Below are positions 21,901 through 32,932 of a DNA stretch of 64,000 nt, one piece after another. The stretch's first letter is position 1. Each line of letters begins with the position of its first letter. This DNA comes from Favolaschia claudopus. Lineage: Eukaryota; Basidiomycota; Agaricomycetes; Agaricales; Mycenaceae. The notes under the pieces were generated by a model, which saw only the letters and a program-made list of their open reading frames with translations, was not told where the DNA came from and made no database searches. Position numbers and translations under genes: made by a program. The stretch spans positions 2,418,001 to 2,482,000 of the forward strand of contig JAWWNJ010000012.1 of NCBI GenBank assembly GCA_037176885.1, written 5' to 3'.

Positions 21901-24900
21901 TTAGGACAAGTGAGGTTGAAGCCCACCAACCAATGAAGATGTTGGTAAGCTTGATGTCGCGATGAAGCTAAGCGGTCGGCATCAGAATCAATTCCAGGGT
22001 TGGCTCAGCTACGCACGATTCCCAGGGACGACTGGTCGTAGAGGGTCGATGTTAGCATTAGCGTAGCGATTTCCTCGAGACAGTGTACACTACCATGTAG
22101 ACAAGACCTTCAAGAATTTGTTGAAAAAGACGCCAAGCTTCCGGCTCTGACATGCCCTCGTCGATGCGCTGAGAGTACGTGATAAATGAGAGAAGAAAAT
22201 GGGTCGAGTACAGGAACACTGACTTCTTTCAGTGTCTGCCGCTCCACAAATTCCTGACAAAGATTGGTGAAACGTGAAGGTACTTGTGCCGCTGACCTAC
22301 CATTTGAATATATAGTGTACGTGAGATGGAAGGAGGAGGAGGTGTCGGCGGAAGCTCTTCTGATGGGGAAAGGTCTTCAACTACATCGTCACTATCAGAA
22401 TCGCCGCATTCTTCGTCGCCCTCTCCATCAGCCGTGCGCGGAGACGAGGAACGGGAGTGCGAAAAGTGAATACTGGGGAATGAGGAGCGCGAACCCGACC
22501 CCATATCATCCAGATCAGCGAGATCGAAGGCAAGATTGTCACTGAAAAAGACACGACGTTCGCTGGAATTGGGCACAGAGGTCCCATCCTCCGTCCCGGA
22601 CTCCGCAGAATCATCGGAAGCTGCTGCTGATACCAGCTCTGCAGTTTCCACCCAAGTCGTAAAATACCGAACAATGAAACGGTGCGACAGCCGACTCAAT
22701 GCATTCACCTCGCGAAAGATCTTCGTGTCACTATGTGTGGTATTGTTGAGACGAATCTTTTTGACTGAAAGCATATCCGTAAGGGCCAGTAACAGGATCA
22801 ATGAATATATCTGACCTGCATAGATCCGAGAATCGATCTTGTTTCGAGCCTTCACAACTGAGCCAAAAGCACCTTTGCCCTACAAAGATGTGAAGGTATG
22901 GAAGATATCAAGAAAGAGCGACGCACGAGCAGCTCCAATTCCTCCCAATCTTCCTTCCAACGACTTGCTTGCCGATCCCGTGGAGGAGCACGGAAATATT
23001 CCACCTCAGGCGACCCGAATTTACCCGGCATGGGTGTCTTCAGTTCTGGTTGGGAACAATGAACAAACGAACTTGGATGATGACTACGGAAAGTACCATA
23101 GGATGGCACCGATGGACTCTTCGCCACCGCAACAGCTTTACTTAGGGGCGACTCGGCAAGATCAGCAAGAAGGGACAAGCAAGAAACCTGGTTCTTCTTC
23201 GAAGGGAAGAGCATGCTAAGAGCGTGCCGTTGGAGATTGGGGGACATTGTTGCTGTTGATTGTCAGAACATGTTCAAACGACAGGATGCTGACCTACAGT
23301 CGCGCATTGCCGCATATACGTCCGGATATCGTTCTGTTACGTCGAGACCAAGAAGCATTTGCATCATAACGATCCCCACAGCATGAATGTCGCGATGCCG
23401 TGTATACAGAAGGGCCGATTCGTTCTTGATATCCTTTGACAACCTTGAAATTCATGAGCCCTGTACAGGGAGATGTTGAGGAGGCTACCATTCATCAGGG
23501 ATTCGCGATTCTTCTAGGTCGACGGGAATTGCGGGACCGAAAGGGTTCGAGCGATGAAGATCGAGGAGTCGAGTGTAGAAGGCAACTTTGGTTAGCTTAG
23601 CAACCTTCTTTTTTGTTCGACTGCTGATGCCAATGCAGTCCAATGTGATTCCTAGAGAAATCGCGATATGAGTGAGGTAATGTGGAACGTAACGAACTGG
23701 AATCTGACCCCGATGAACCAGATCAGCAGCATGGACAGTATTCAGACCCGATAGAATTTGGACAAGGTATTCCTACCCGGAACGATAAGAGACCGAGTGA
23801 TGTTTTGTCAGGCACAAAGCGTACAGTGGCTCGACTTTCCTTGAGGCAATCACAATCTTCAAGAACATCCTTGAGAGTTGATGCGGGGACAGATTCGTGG
23901 AGCACCACCAGGTTGGGAGAGCCGGAATGCGGAAAAGAGAGTTTCACAGCAAAAACGCGAAGTAGATTCGGATGACTGACAGCGCTCAGTCGGCGAATTT
24001 CGGCTTCGACCTGTTTGAGTTTCTTCTTTCCTTGGGTCGAGATGTAATAAGGCGACACAAATGTCACGACATATAGCTGCAGCGGAAGGGAGGTATTCAC
24101 ATCGTCACAGATGGGCTCAGCGGTGTAGCACATTCCGAGACGCTCTGGCTGTGGATGAAAGATTTTGACGGCGTGGAACGAAACACCATCGACTACCACT
24201 GTTTCGTTGAATGATTCGGTTGGAGTATCACCCCCGATGGGAACCTCGGTTGCCTCAGAATTGGCGCGCTTCCTGGCTTTATATTCACGTAGTTTAGCCA
24301 AATGTTGCTTTTGAGCATCGGCTTTGATGACTGCCTCAAGTTCAAGCGCCAATTTGGCTGCACGTTCGTTCTCTTGTTCAGCCTCATCAGCTTCTTTCTG
24401 CTTGCGCGTCTGGTGAGTTTTGTCAGCGGAAGTAAGCGCGATGAAGCTAGGTCCCCTACTCTCTCTTCTTCCAGCGCACGCTGCGTCATTTGATTCGCAA
24501 GTGAGCCGGGAATATCAATTGGAGGCACAACATGACTCGAGAGCCAATCCTGACAGAAACTGACAATCTGCATTTTTTTCCAGTAATCGTCAGTTTCATT
24601 ACAGCGCACAGTTACCTGAAATGTCATCTCAGCCCCGCGACAGTTCTTGGACTCATTATGAATGGCTTGAAGCAGGCTTGCTACTTGATCGTTTCCGATG
24701 CCGATAATGGGTTTATGTATTGAGAAAGTGGGCGTCGCTTTCGTAGGGTATGTTTTCGGGAATCTTGGGGCCATTACGCGGTGCTTGAAGACGATAACCT
24801 AGGATACGCACATAACATGCAGATTGAAGCATATCTTGCTCGCGTGCGCCCCATCAGGGTGAGGAACGCGTATCGTGAATTCATTAAGTCTTGGAGCACC

Positions 24901-25053
24901 CTGAAATTCAAGCATAATAAGGGCGATTGTCCGTGTTCACAAAGCGCGGCATTCCTTCCAGGCCTTAGGTGGTGGAGTGTCGATAAAATCTTCGGCGTAA
25001 ATTGACTTGAGGGCTGTTAGCTCTAATTGTTGGAGCTCTTCGCTGGATTCCAT
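18942..25053 (-). CDS. GCN2: GCN2 eIF2-alpha kinase
   Basis: Many short exons spell the full GCN2 order. An N-terminal RWD domain starts at ATG 25053 (MESSEELQQLELTALKSIYAE, PKTYPTKATP). A coiled, charged linker follows (EADEAEQENERAAKLALE). Then comes a degenerate pseudokinase (about 24350-23250) with LVHRGI where HRD should be. The active kinase has GKGAFGSVVKA, the lysine in YAVKKIRLNN, a long acidic/serine insert, HRDIKLTNIF, IGDFGLA and GTRLYIAPE. A histidyl-tRNA-synthetase-like domain (PPNLLIPFARLAAKG, GVARPITFHP) and a C-terminal ribosome/dimer domain end LLKLV at 18942. The known role is phosphorylation of eIF2-alpha when uncharged tRNA accumulates. The first intron (24901-24954) appears to begin GA instead of GT; see findings. 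Confidence 0.93.
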
Positions 25054-25815
25054 GGTAGGTAAAACGTGAGAAGGAGACCGTTTGGCCTCTCCTCAAGCCA
25101 CCATGGCAGCGCCTGGTGAGAAGTAGATGTTGTGGATGAAGACGAAACGAGGCAACTTCACGGCCGATCGGTCCGAACGCAATATTGAATCTCAGCCACA
25201 ACAAAGTTCAACAAAGGAACGAAGCAAGGATTTGTACGAGAAAGAAAAAATCGAACTTGACAGTTCGCCGGAGATTCTCCAGTTTTGTTCTGCATGTCGA
25301 CGCGTTGACGCGCTCATAGACAGCGTGGCTCGTCCGAACAAGCGGCTTTTTGAGGCCAAAACCACGGGATTTTCTTGACGAAGTTTGGGGCGAGCTTCCC
25401 GGGGCACCCCAAGTCAAACTCTCCCAGACGGTGTCTAGTTAAGCAAGAGAACGCCCCCGTAGCCACTACTCAGAAATAGCGTCAGGAAGGCAAGGAACCC
25501 CCCTCCCCAATTTGTTAGGGTTAGCTCGCCGGTAACAAGGTGTTCGTTTGATCAATGCCCGGGCCAGGATCACTTCACACTCAAATGGAATATTCCCGAA
25601 CCAGGGATGGCATGTATATCAGGCCCTGTTACAGGTGCCAGACCGCACGGTCAGCACGGGCCAGGAAAGCAGATATATGTAGTCGACCCAGGATCACTGT
25701 GCTCAGTCAGCCGCAAAAAAAGTTTCAGCGGGCTGTATGAGTATGAAAAACTTTCTTCATGTTGTCAAGTGTGAAGCCGGAGACCCGAATAGACATTGAG
25801 GGCAAATGCCGGCTG
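25054..25815. other. Intergenic: GCN2 promoter side and UCH37 3' flank
   Basis: About 760 bp. A plus-strand frame at 25127-25378 lacks splice or family support. No tRNA, repeat or element seen. Confidence 0.45.
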
Positions 25816-27000
25816 CTAATCGTCCGACATGTCCGCGCCTTTCGCTCGACGAACTTCAATTCTGTCTTTCATCGCCTTTTTGGCCGACTCCTTAGCGTTC
25901 TCGAGCTTTCCTGCCTTGGCTAAAGCAGCAACGAGAGCGTGCGCAAGGCCAACGTGGTTGTGTCTCCGGAGGCTGTTCTCAAACTATTTTTTTGTTGATA
26001 TGAAACCCGAGACTGGAATTAATTGATAACTTACGGCCCAGCGTTGTCGCTTCGTGTTCTCGTTGGAGATCTTGACAACAATTTCCGCTGCCTCAGAATG
26101 TTGATTTGAGGCTTGAAGCGAACTCAACTGAGCTTCGAGCAAAGGCAAGGGATCGTCGCGAAGAGCAAGGAGACTGAATTCGAGCTGTTGGGTCAAAACT
26201 GAGCAAAACGAGTGACGAAACTTAAAGAGAAGAGCATACTGCACCGCCAGGATACGTCGCTATTCGGCGTTCGATGGTTTCCCTGACACTTGGTGAGAAG
26301 ATATACGGACAAAAAAGGCAAGAAAACACACCGTGCTTTTTTCACCCATCCTTCGCCTGAAGTTTCGTAGGATCCGTGTCTGACGGGAAATTGTTTGAGG
26401 CCGTCTAACTCGTACAAAGATCCCATGATGGGCAGGTAGACGACGAAATGGTACGCGTCTTCTGAGCTTTTTGGAAGACCAAGGCCATCAAGAGAGATAG
26501 CATTAGGCGGAGTGAGAGAATTATGGGCTTCTCGCAGCCAATCTGCGCTGGTTATCACCATGCCACGCGTTTGAGGGTCCATTCCAGTCGTGAAAGAGTT
26601 TAGCTCAGCAAGTTGGGGGCCAGTAGTTAATGATGGTATGTTTCCCAGAGCATTCAAGACGGCGAGAGTTGCACAAGCGTTGTTCACGACTTGGTGGGCA
26701 AAGAAACCCGGGAAATCACGGTCGTATTCACCTCCCGAAGTTGCGGAGGGACCATCGCCCGAAGTCGATATCCATTTGAAGAGGAATATGAGAGCATGTA
26801 ATGGTTGAAGGGCAGCGAGAGACTCTGGATCCAGAGAGTACAGATCGTCGACTATGAGAGGAACGCCGAGAGTTTTCAACAATTCTCTGGTTGAAAATTT
26901 AGTATGGATGCACAAAAGGACGCGATATGTCTGACGTGAAAACACCGGGGTCTGACTCGGTAAGGTTCCACCCATGAGAATCGTCGTTGCCTTCTTCCAT
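25816..27000 (-). CDS. Ubiquitin C-terminal hydrolase of the UCH37/UCHL5 type
   Basis: Start MEEGNDDSHGWNLTESDPGVF at 27000, with at least four introns, each GT..AG and frame-restoring. The catalytic domain shows the oxyanion Gln and catalytic Cys in HQVVNNACATLAVLNAL, and the catalytic His and Asp in AYHFVVYLPIMGSLYELDGL. A helical C-terminal extension (LRRHNHVGLAHALVAALAKAGKLENAKESAKKAM) ends MSDD. Such an extension separates UCH37-type enzymes, which bind the proteasome or INO80, from short UCHL1/3 types. It removes ubiquitin from protein or chain ends. It is divergent from MED31, with 136 bp between the start codons. An upstream ATG in the same frame at 27138 would overlap the MED31 start and is not preferred. 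Confidence 0.9.
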
Positions 27001-27136
27001 ATGTATGAGCGGATAAATAAAAGTTGGCGCAAAGGTTGAGAGGGAATCAAGGGGGAATGACGCGGTCTGCGTGTTACGTAACGTGCACGTGGAACAAACA
27101 TTGTCAAAATTCAACATTTCAACTCTTGACGCGAAC
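27001..27136. promoter_or_regulatory. Shared divergent promoter of the UCH37-like gene and MED31
   Basis: Only 136 bp separate the two start codons on opposite strands, so any core promoter and 5' leaders for both must sit here. No TATA box is obvious. The call is positional. Confidence 0.5.
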
Positions 27137-27634
27137 ATGGAGAGTCAGACTGGGACTGTGGCGGCAGAGACAGATCCCAGAGCAATCAATCGCGCGCGCT
27201 TCGAGCTTGAACTCGAATTCGTTCAAGCATTGGCTAATCCTTATTATCTGCACTCATTGGCACAACAAAACATTCTCGACCAACCTGCTTTCATAAACTT
27301 CTTGGACTATCTGCTGTATTTTAAAGAAAAGGATTATGCTCGCTTCATACAGTTTGTCTTGTCACTTGAACTCGGAGGACTCGCCTCATCTTCACAGTTA
27401 CCCCCACGCTCTACACCACCTCGAACTCTTACAACACGCAAAATTCAGAGCAGATATAAGACAGGATGAATTTCGCGATATGCTCAACCAGAAACAATTC
27501 GATCAATGGGTTTGAATCAAAGTCTTCTGAGAAAAATGAAATCTCAACTCATGGTCCTGGAGCTTACAAACAGGAACGGTTCCGCTGGACCCTCGGGGCC
27601 CGCTGCAAGTGTGGAAGAGAGTACGGCGGCGTAG
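27137..27634 (+). CDS. MED31: Mediator complex subunit 31
   Basis: Three exons (27137-27351, 27398-27509, 27563-27634) give 132 residues, the normal size. The conserved core is complete: RARFELELEFVQALANPYYL, FLDYLLYFKEKDYARFIHYP, ALHHLELLQHAKFRADI, NQKQFDQW. Med31 (Soh1) sits in the middle module of Mediator and contacts Med7. The HYPHALH junction is restored by the 46-bp first intron. The second intron has two possible acceptors: 27562 gives the tail LTNRNGSAGPSGPAAS and 27580 gives a different basic tail. I prefer the first because the tail is low-complexity, as is common in this position. Confidence 0.93.
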
Positions 27635-27679
27635 ACCCGCTGTACGTCAAATAGTGGTGTGCTGCGGACTTGTCCAAAT

Positions 27680-28324
27680 CTATTCGCAGCAGTCCTGTGC
27701 TTCAGGGCTGAAATTCTCGGGATGAAGGTGGGTCTCGTAAATCTCGGCGTCGTCCCGAACAACATGTACCATACTGCAGTAACACCCCGACACGGCCTTG
27801 TACAAGCGACCTTCTGTAAATTCGAACCGTGGCTGTTCTATTTTCGCTAAAACCAGCCCGCTCTCTTTTTCCGCCGATGAGTGGATACCTCGCAACTGCT
27901 ATTGGCCATCACCGTCCACGATGACTGTACGAAAGTGTTGCGAATCTGCGATCGCCAAGTCTGCGTGACATTTCATTATACCTTCCGTCCATGGCGTTGG
28001 CCTGCGTTGGCTCGCACATTGAGTTTTGTGGGAAAAGTCGAACCGGCCAACGGAAGGACCGCCGATATCAATGACCTACGGGCTAGCCCGAGTGACTACC
28101 CTGATGTTGGATTTGCCTCTCTTCTTCGTTGTTTCTCGCTCATCAGGATCAATACTTCTCAGCGCAGAGCCAGAGATGAATTAAATGAGCACCATGAAGT
28201 ATTTACATACGAGCATCTTGAAGATACGAAGATACGAAGTACTATATCGACCGACGCCGCCTATCGAGGAGTCCAAGATGACGGCGGGCCGGACAAGAGA
28301 GTTTTTGATGCGATGTCACAGTAA
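27680..28324. other. Stretch with overlapping opposite ORFs, gene uncertain
   Basis: A plus-strand ORF (27881-28324, 147 codons) overlaps a minus-strand ORF (27895-27680, 71 codons, containing GRLYKAVSGCYCSMVHVVRD). The minus-strand frame looks more protein-like and might continue upstream through ADSQHFRTVIVDGDGQ, but a stop intervenes and no good intron joins them. I cannot assign a gene with confidence. The stretch otherwise serves as the promoter side of the transporter gene. Confidence 0.25.
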
Positions 28325-28348
28325 CAACTTTTAGCTCAACTCATTTAC

Positions 28349-30305
28349 ATGACGAATGAGACCCAATACGCGCTGGAAGAGACTCTGAACGGCGGATTCC
28401 CTGTCCACCATGCGGAAATGCACTCCAATGACCCACCTCCTGTCAAAGTCGCCACCCTTGCTCAGAAGAAACGCCTATGGTGGCGAAACGCCATCATCAA
28501 TGCTCTGTTCATCGGTTCTTGGTGCGCAGGGCCCGTCTCCGCCCCCTTTCGTTTTTCTCATGGCTCGCTGGCACCCATAGGTTCTTGTTCTCCACAATTC
28601 TCTCCCTTTACAATAAGTGGATGTTCTCGGAAACCTACTTCGCCTTCCCATATCCACTGTTTGTCACCACCATGCATTTTTTCGTGCAATTTGCTCTCGC
28701 TGCTTTATTACGCGCTGTATGGCCCGACCGGTTTCGACCTCCACACCGCCCTTCAAAGGTTGATTATGGGTGAGTTGCTGTCTAGACGTTTTGCTTGAAT
28801 GTTCTACGATACTTCGGACGAAGATCGAGACAAGGTCTGTTTCTTAGCGGGACGGCGATGCTCTGCATATGTTGAACAAGAGTCATGGGCCGTGGGCCCT
28901 ATATTTAACGGCCAAATTCATTCTGGTTAACCTCCCCGAACTTCGGCCTCGACCACATGGTTTCTTTTTCCTGTGGCTTCCCAGCTCGTTAGCTCAGAAC
29001 CACTCACGGAATATTTGACGCAGGAAGAAGGCTGTACCTACTGCGGTTGCCACAAGCCTCGATATAGGTCTCTCAAACCTGTCGCTCAAGACTATCACGC
29101 TATCCTTTTTTAGTACGTCGGCCTGCTTGGTCCTTGTGATTCCTCAGCCCTGAGATCGTTATGTAGCAATGATCAAGTCGTCGTCGCTGATATTCGTCCT
29201 ATTGTTCGCCTTTCTATTCAGGTTGGAAAGGTTCTCCGTCCGGCTCATAGGCGTCATCTTCTTAATATTTTCTGGGGTCCTTCTCATGGTCGCCACTGAG
29301 GCTGATTTTGTATTGGGCGGATTCCTTCTCGTGTTGAGCGCGAGTGCTCTGGGAGGTTTTCGCTGGGCGTTAACTCAACTGTTGCTCAAGGACAAGAAAA
29401 TGGGTATGGATAACCCAGCTGCGACGATATTTTGGCTTGCACCTGCAATGGGAATCACTCTGGGAACGATCAGCTTTGTCCTGGACGATTGGTCCTCGTT
29501 GTTCACCAGTCACTTTTTCGTTGGAACGATGACCGTGAAAACGATACTCTCTCTAACGATGCCAGGAATAGTTGCGTTCTGCATGGTCATTAGCGAGTTT
29601 TCGTGAGTTTTCTGGAACTTTAGCCGTGCGACGATTAAAGCCTTCGTCCAAGCATCATTCAACGCACAGGGATAGTGCCTATGTCAATCGCTGGCATTGC
29701 GAAAGAAGTGACCACGATCAGTATATCTGCAGCCATTTTCGGAGACAATCTGACCCCGCTCAACATTGTCGGCGTTGCGATCACTGTTTGTGGTATGTTA
29801 ATCAGCGTCCACTCCAACTTCTCTGACACCCAGCTGATTCCTCTTTTTGTAGGAATCGCGCTGTTTACGTATCACAAATACAGAAAATCTCTTGAGACCA
29901 CCGTCACCTTAGATGCTCATGGCAACCCGATCTCGATAGAGCCCGAGACTGGTTCCGTTGATGGGCACATCTCGAGCCATGTTGAGTTGGATGAAACTGC
30001 ACGCTTGACCCGCGGTAGTGATGAATTCGACGTGGTACGTCTTGCAGCATGACGTGGATGTAGTTTTGTCCACTTTACACTGTCATCTCGCTGACTCGTA
30101 CGCACAGGACGATGATGAGACATCAGCGTATCACTCAGATTCACGGACCCTGTTCTCCGCCGAGGCAGACGATGCCGAAGAACTACGGAGCATTCGTTCA
30201 TCCAAACTGCGCTGGTCAGACGGCGCGCAAGGGGAGCGGAGTCCGCTCACGACGCCTACCGCCCGGGAATCGATGGAGATCGAAAGAGCATGGCGAGATG
30301 GCTGA
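28349..30305 (+). CDS. TPT-family membrane transporter (nucleotide-sugar/triose-phosphate type)
   Basis: Start MTNETQYALEETLNGGFP. Introns restore SWFLFSTILSLYNKWMFS, KAVPTAVATSLDIGLSNLS, TLSFFTMIKSSSLIFVLLF, GIVPMSIAGIAKEVTTIS and GIALFTYHKYRK. These are hallmarks of the TPT/DMT family (SLC35C2-like, fungal YML038C-like), with about ten hydrophobic helices expected in Golgi or ER membrane. One intron (28769-29024) is about 256 bp, long for this genome. The conserved lysine-bearing FFTMIKSSS and the KEVTTI motif near the last helices are present. The C-terminal tail is acidic and serine-rich (DDDETSAYHSDSRT). The substrate cannot be told from sequence. Confidence 0.88.
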
Positions 30306-30985
30306 GACCAAGCCAAGCCTAGGCAGTGGCCGAGCCTGAGCCTTCTACAATATTGAACGTCCGTGATTGCGTCGCTCTCACGATTCCCCGAAGACCGTGG
30401 TGCTGTAAGCGCGCAACGGGGCGCTTGGTCGAGAGTATGGTATCTTGTTTCCACAGTGGGTGTGTGATTTCCCTGGAAAATATATACGATGCATACGATT
30501 GTGCTGTCAGCACATCACATCTGGCATCAAGTGTATGAGTTTGTATGGTTATCACTGGAGGACCTGGCTACCGTGCAGCACGGAGAGGAAACACCGAGCA
30601 AGCTGTAAAAGGATTATTCTGGGACATGAGCTTTGACTGTGTATGTGAAGCTGCAGGGACGCAACGGTGGGCTTTCGGGAAGAGACGAACGTCGTGTGAG
30701 GTGGTGTGAGAATGCCGTCAAAGGTTTCTGGTGACTGTAAGCGGATTTGTTTCAGCGGAAACTTGTGGGCGTCGAAGGATAATTTTGTGGGTCTTTACAT
30801 AGCGCATGGATCTGGCAGATCTTGGGGGGGTCCGTAGGCCGGGTTGGCAAGGCCAGGGCGGTGATGAGATCGGGCCGGCGGGGGAGGTGAAACAGAGGGT
30901 GTGACATACGTGACGTTCACCCTTGCCTTTGTTGAGTGATGCTTTAAAACCCTCCTTCCGAATTGCGCCTCTTTTACTTTTCCCG
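30306..30985. other. Intergenic
   Basis: About 680 bp between two plus-strand genes. A minus-strand frame at 30718-31074 overlaps the next gene's start and has no support. Confidence 0.45.
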
Positions 30986-32334
30986 ATGGACGACTCTTTC
31001 CAATTCATCATCGAGTCTCCGCAGCACGCCCAGGGCCACAAGAAACGTCCGCGCCTTGTCACTTCTTGCGACAATTGGTCGGTCCGTTGCCCCGTCTTTC
31101 AACCATCTTCTGACGCGTTCTAGTCGTCTCAAAAAAATAAAGTGTCTACAACCCTCACCGGAGACAAAGTGTGAGGCGTGCAAGGCTGCGAAGATTCCAT
31201 GTCGTTTTAGAGACCGCGAACGCTACTTCGCTGAGCGTAGTCGAGCAATTGCAGGTCCAAACGTCGGATCGCCGTATGGGGATGAGCCGAGGTGCGCAAT
31301 AACAAATATTCTTCAAGCGAGAAGCGATTCATTTAGTTAGATCCCCTTCCAACTCTAGCGCCTCTAGTCCTTCCCTTTCGAATCCTCGTTCATCAACAAA
31401 TTCGCCGAAGCCTAGTGGCGTTGTAGTACCCGAGGGCGACTCTCGCTATCTTTCCTACCCTCCTGATTCGCGTCGCTCAATAGATAGGTACGCAGGCTTA
31501 CGATTCAGCCTTGACGCGGTTCTTTAAATCTCGACGTCAGATCCTCTTCTCTCCGTGGACCCACTCGCAATGACTCGATAGCGTATAATATGGCCCCGCC
31601 TCCCATGCAACAGCTGCAGAATCCTCGCCACAATCGTCCGCCCAGCCAACATGGCGTTAGACCTGTTCACTTATTCGACCCTGAGCGACCGCAATTCCCC
31701 CATCCCACGTACATGCAGCATTTCATTCAACTCTTTTTCGAACAACTCGGCGCAGAATTTCCCTTCATAGCTTATGACGAAGTCTCGAGAGATTACTGGG
31801 ATCAAGTTATGTCCCCACTTCTCGCTAATTGTATTGCCGCTATGGCCACTAGGTGTGTTAAGGTGCTTCCTGATGCGTCCCAGCGACCGAGACAGTGCCA
31901 GATATTCGACGATGTCCGAACTTACTGTTCGCGGACTTCCTAATGTAGCTGACACGTATGGGGACAACGCCAAGGTGCGCCAGCCCCATCGCGCCCCAGG
32001 TCCCGTAAACTTATCAGGGGATCTATTAGAATATGTTAGCTTCCGTCGCTCATGTTTCGTCAATGGACACTTTACACGGGATAATGCTGTTGGCGTGGTC
32101 CGAATACAAGAACAGTCGCATTGCTGGTAAGCTTGCAGTGATTCACGACGAGCTTGCATTTTAACTGCGCTACAGGTCTCCGGACGTATTGCCAAATGGC
32201 GATGAGAATGGCCATGGAGCTTGGACTATCTGAGCAGACCCCGAGTCCCATCAACCTAACAGAGAGTGAGCGTAACCGCAGGCGGTCGACTTGGGCATCT
32301 GTTCTGCAACTACATTTGACGGCTTCGTCGTGTA
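30986..32334 (+). CDS. Zn2Cys6 transcription factor, apparently truncated
   Basis: Start MDDSFQFIIESPQHAQGHKK. The binuclear zinc cluster is split by an intron and reads CDNC..RLKKIKCLQPSPETKC followed by CEACKAAKIPCRF, giving six cysteines. A serine/proline linker follows, then the opening of the fungal-specific regulatory domain: HPTYMQHFIQLFFEQLGAEF, TLHGIMLLAWSEYKNSRIAG and MAMRMAMELGLSEQ, with at least five introns. After NRRRSTWASVLQL the usual long remainder of the domain (several hundred residues) is missing. A stop is reached by about 32334 whether or not the gtaagc donor there is used. This is either a truncated factor or a pseudogene. The target is unknown. Confidence 0.75.
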
Positions 32335-32932
32335 AGCAGCTCCGATGTTTTTTGCACCGATCGTTGCTGATTCCTTCTGCCTGCCAGTTCGTTAGCATAT
32401 AGATTGACCGAACAACAATAAAGCAAATACAATTCCTAGGTGGATGTGTATAGTACTTCATGTCTACTGTTCTACCTTACAACACATAATGTCAAACCTT
32501 AATTGCTGTCGAAGTTGAAGAAGTTCTTCAAAGAGAAGTCTCTCGTTTCTCTAAAGATTTTGCCGTACAACTTCTTCCCGTCCATGGAGCTAATTGGTGT
32601 TCTGCTGATTCGTTCACTGATTGGGTGTCATTTTCGCACGAATATAACCCGTGCTATTTCTGCGTTCGTTTTTTTTCGTACTCACTTTGTGCCGCATCGG
32701 TTTCACTCTGACCTTCGCAATTCCTTGTATTCACTTGTCAGCGAAGCTATGCTGCATCCATACTTCCAGCGCTATGCACTTCCATCGGCGCCATACTAGA
32801 ATTAAGTAGCCAGAGAAGTCTGATGGTCGCCCCACGCGCTCACGATTGTCGATCCCAATCACTGGCAGCTGAGCACCTTACCCCGTTTCATTCGGCGACG
32901 AGGCGTCCCTCTTCCCCCCACGTCCTCTGCGC
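32335..32932. other. Stretch after the truncated factor
   Basis: About 600 bp with no named gene. The stretch 32500-32640 has a frame reading VEVEEVLQREVSRFSKDFAV followed by LPVHGANWC. It looks protein-like but stops soon after and has no recognisable family, so it may be a leftover of inserted or deleted coding DNA. The last part is the promoter of the DUF6533 gene. Confidence 0.35.

Noticed and set aside
27881..28324. 147-codon plus-strand ORF as a gene
   Set aside because: No start context, family or splice support, and it overlaps a more protein-like minus-strand frame; left as uncertain.
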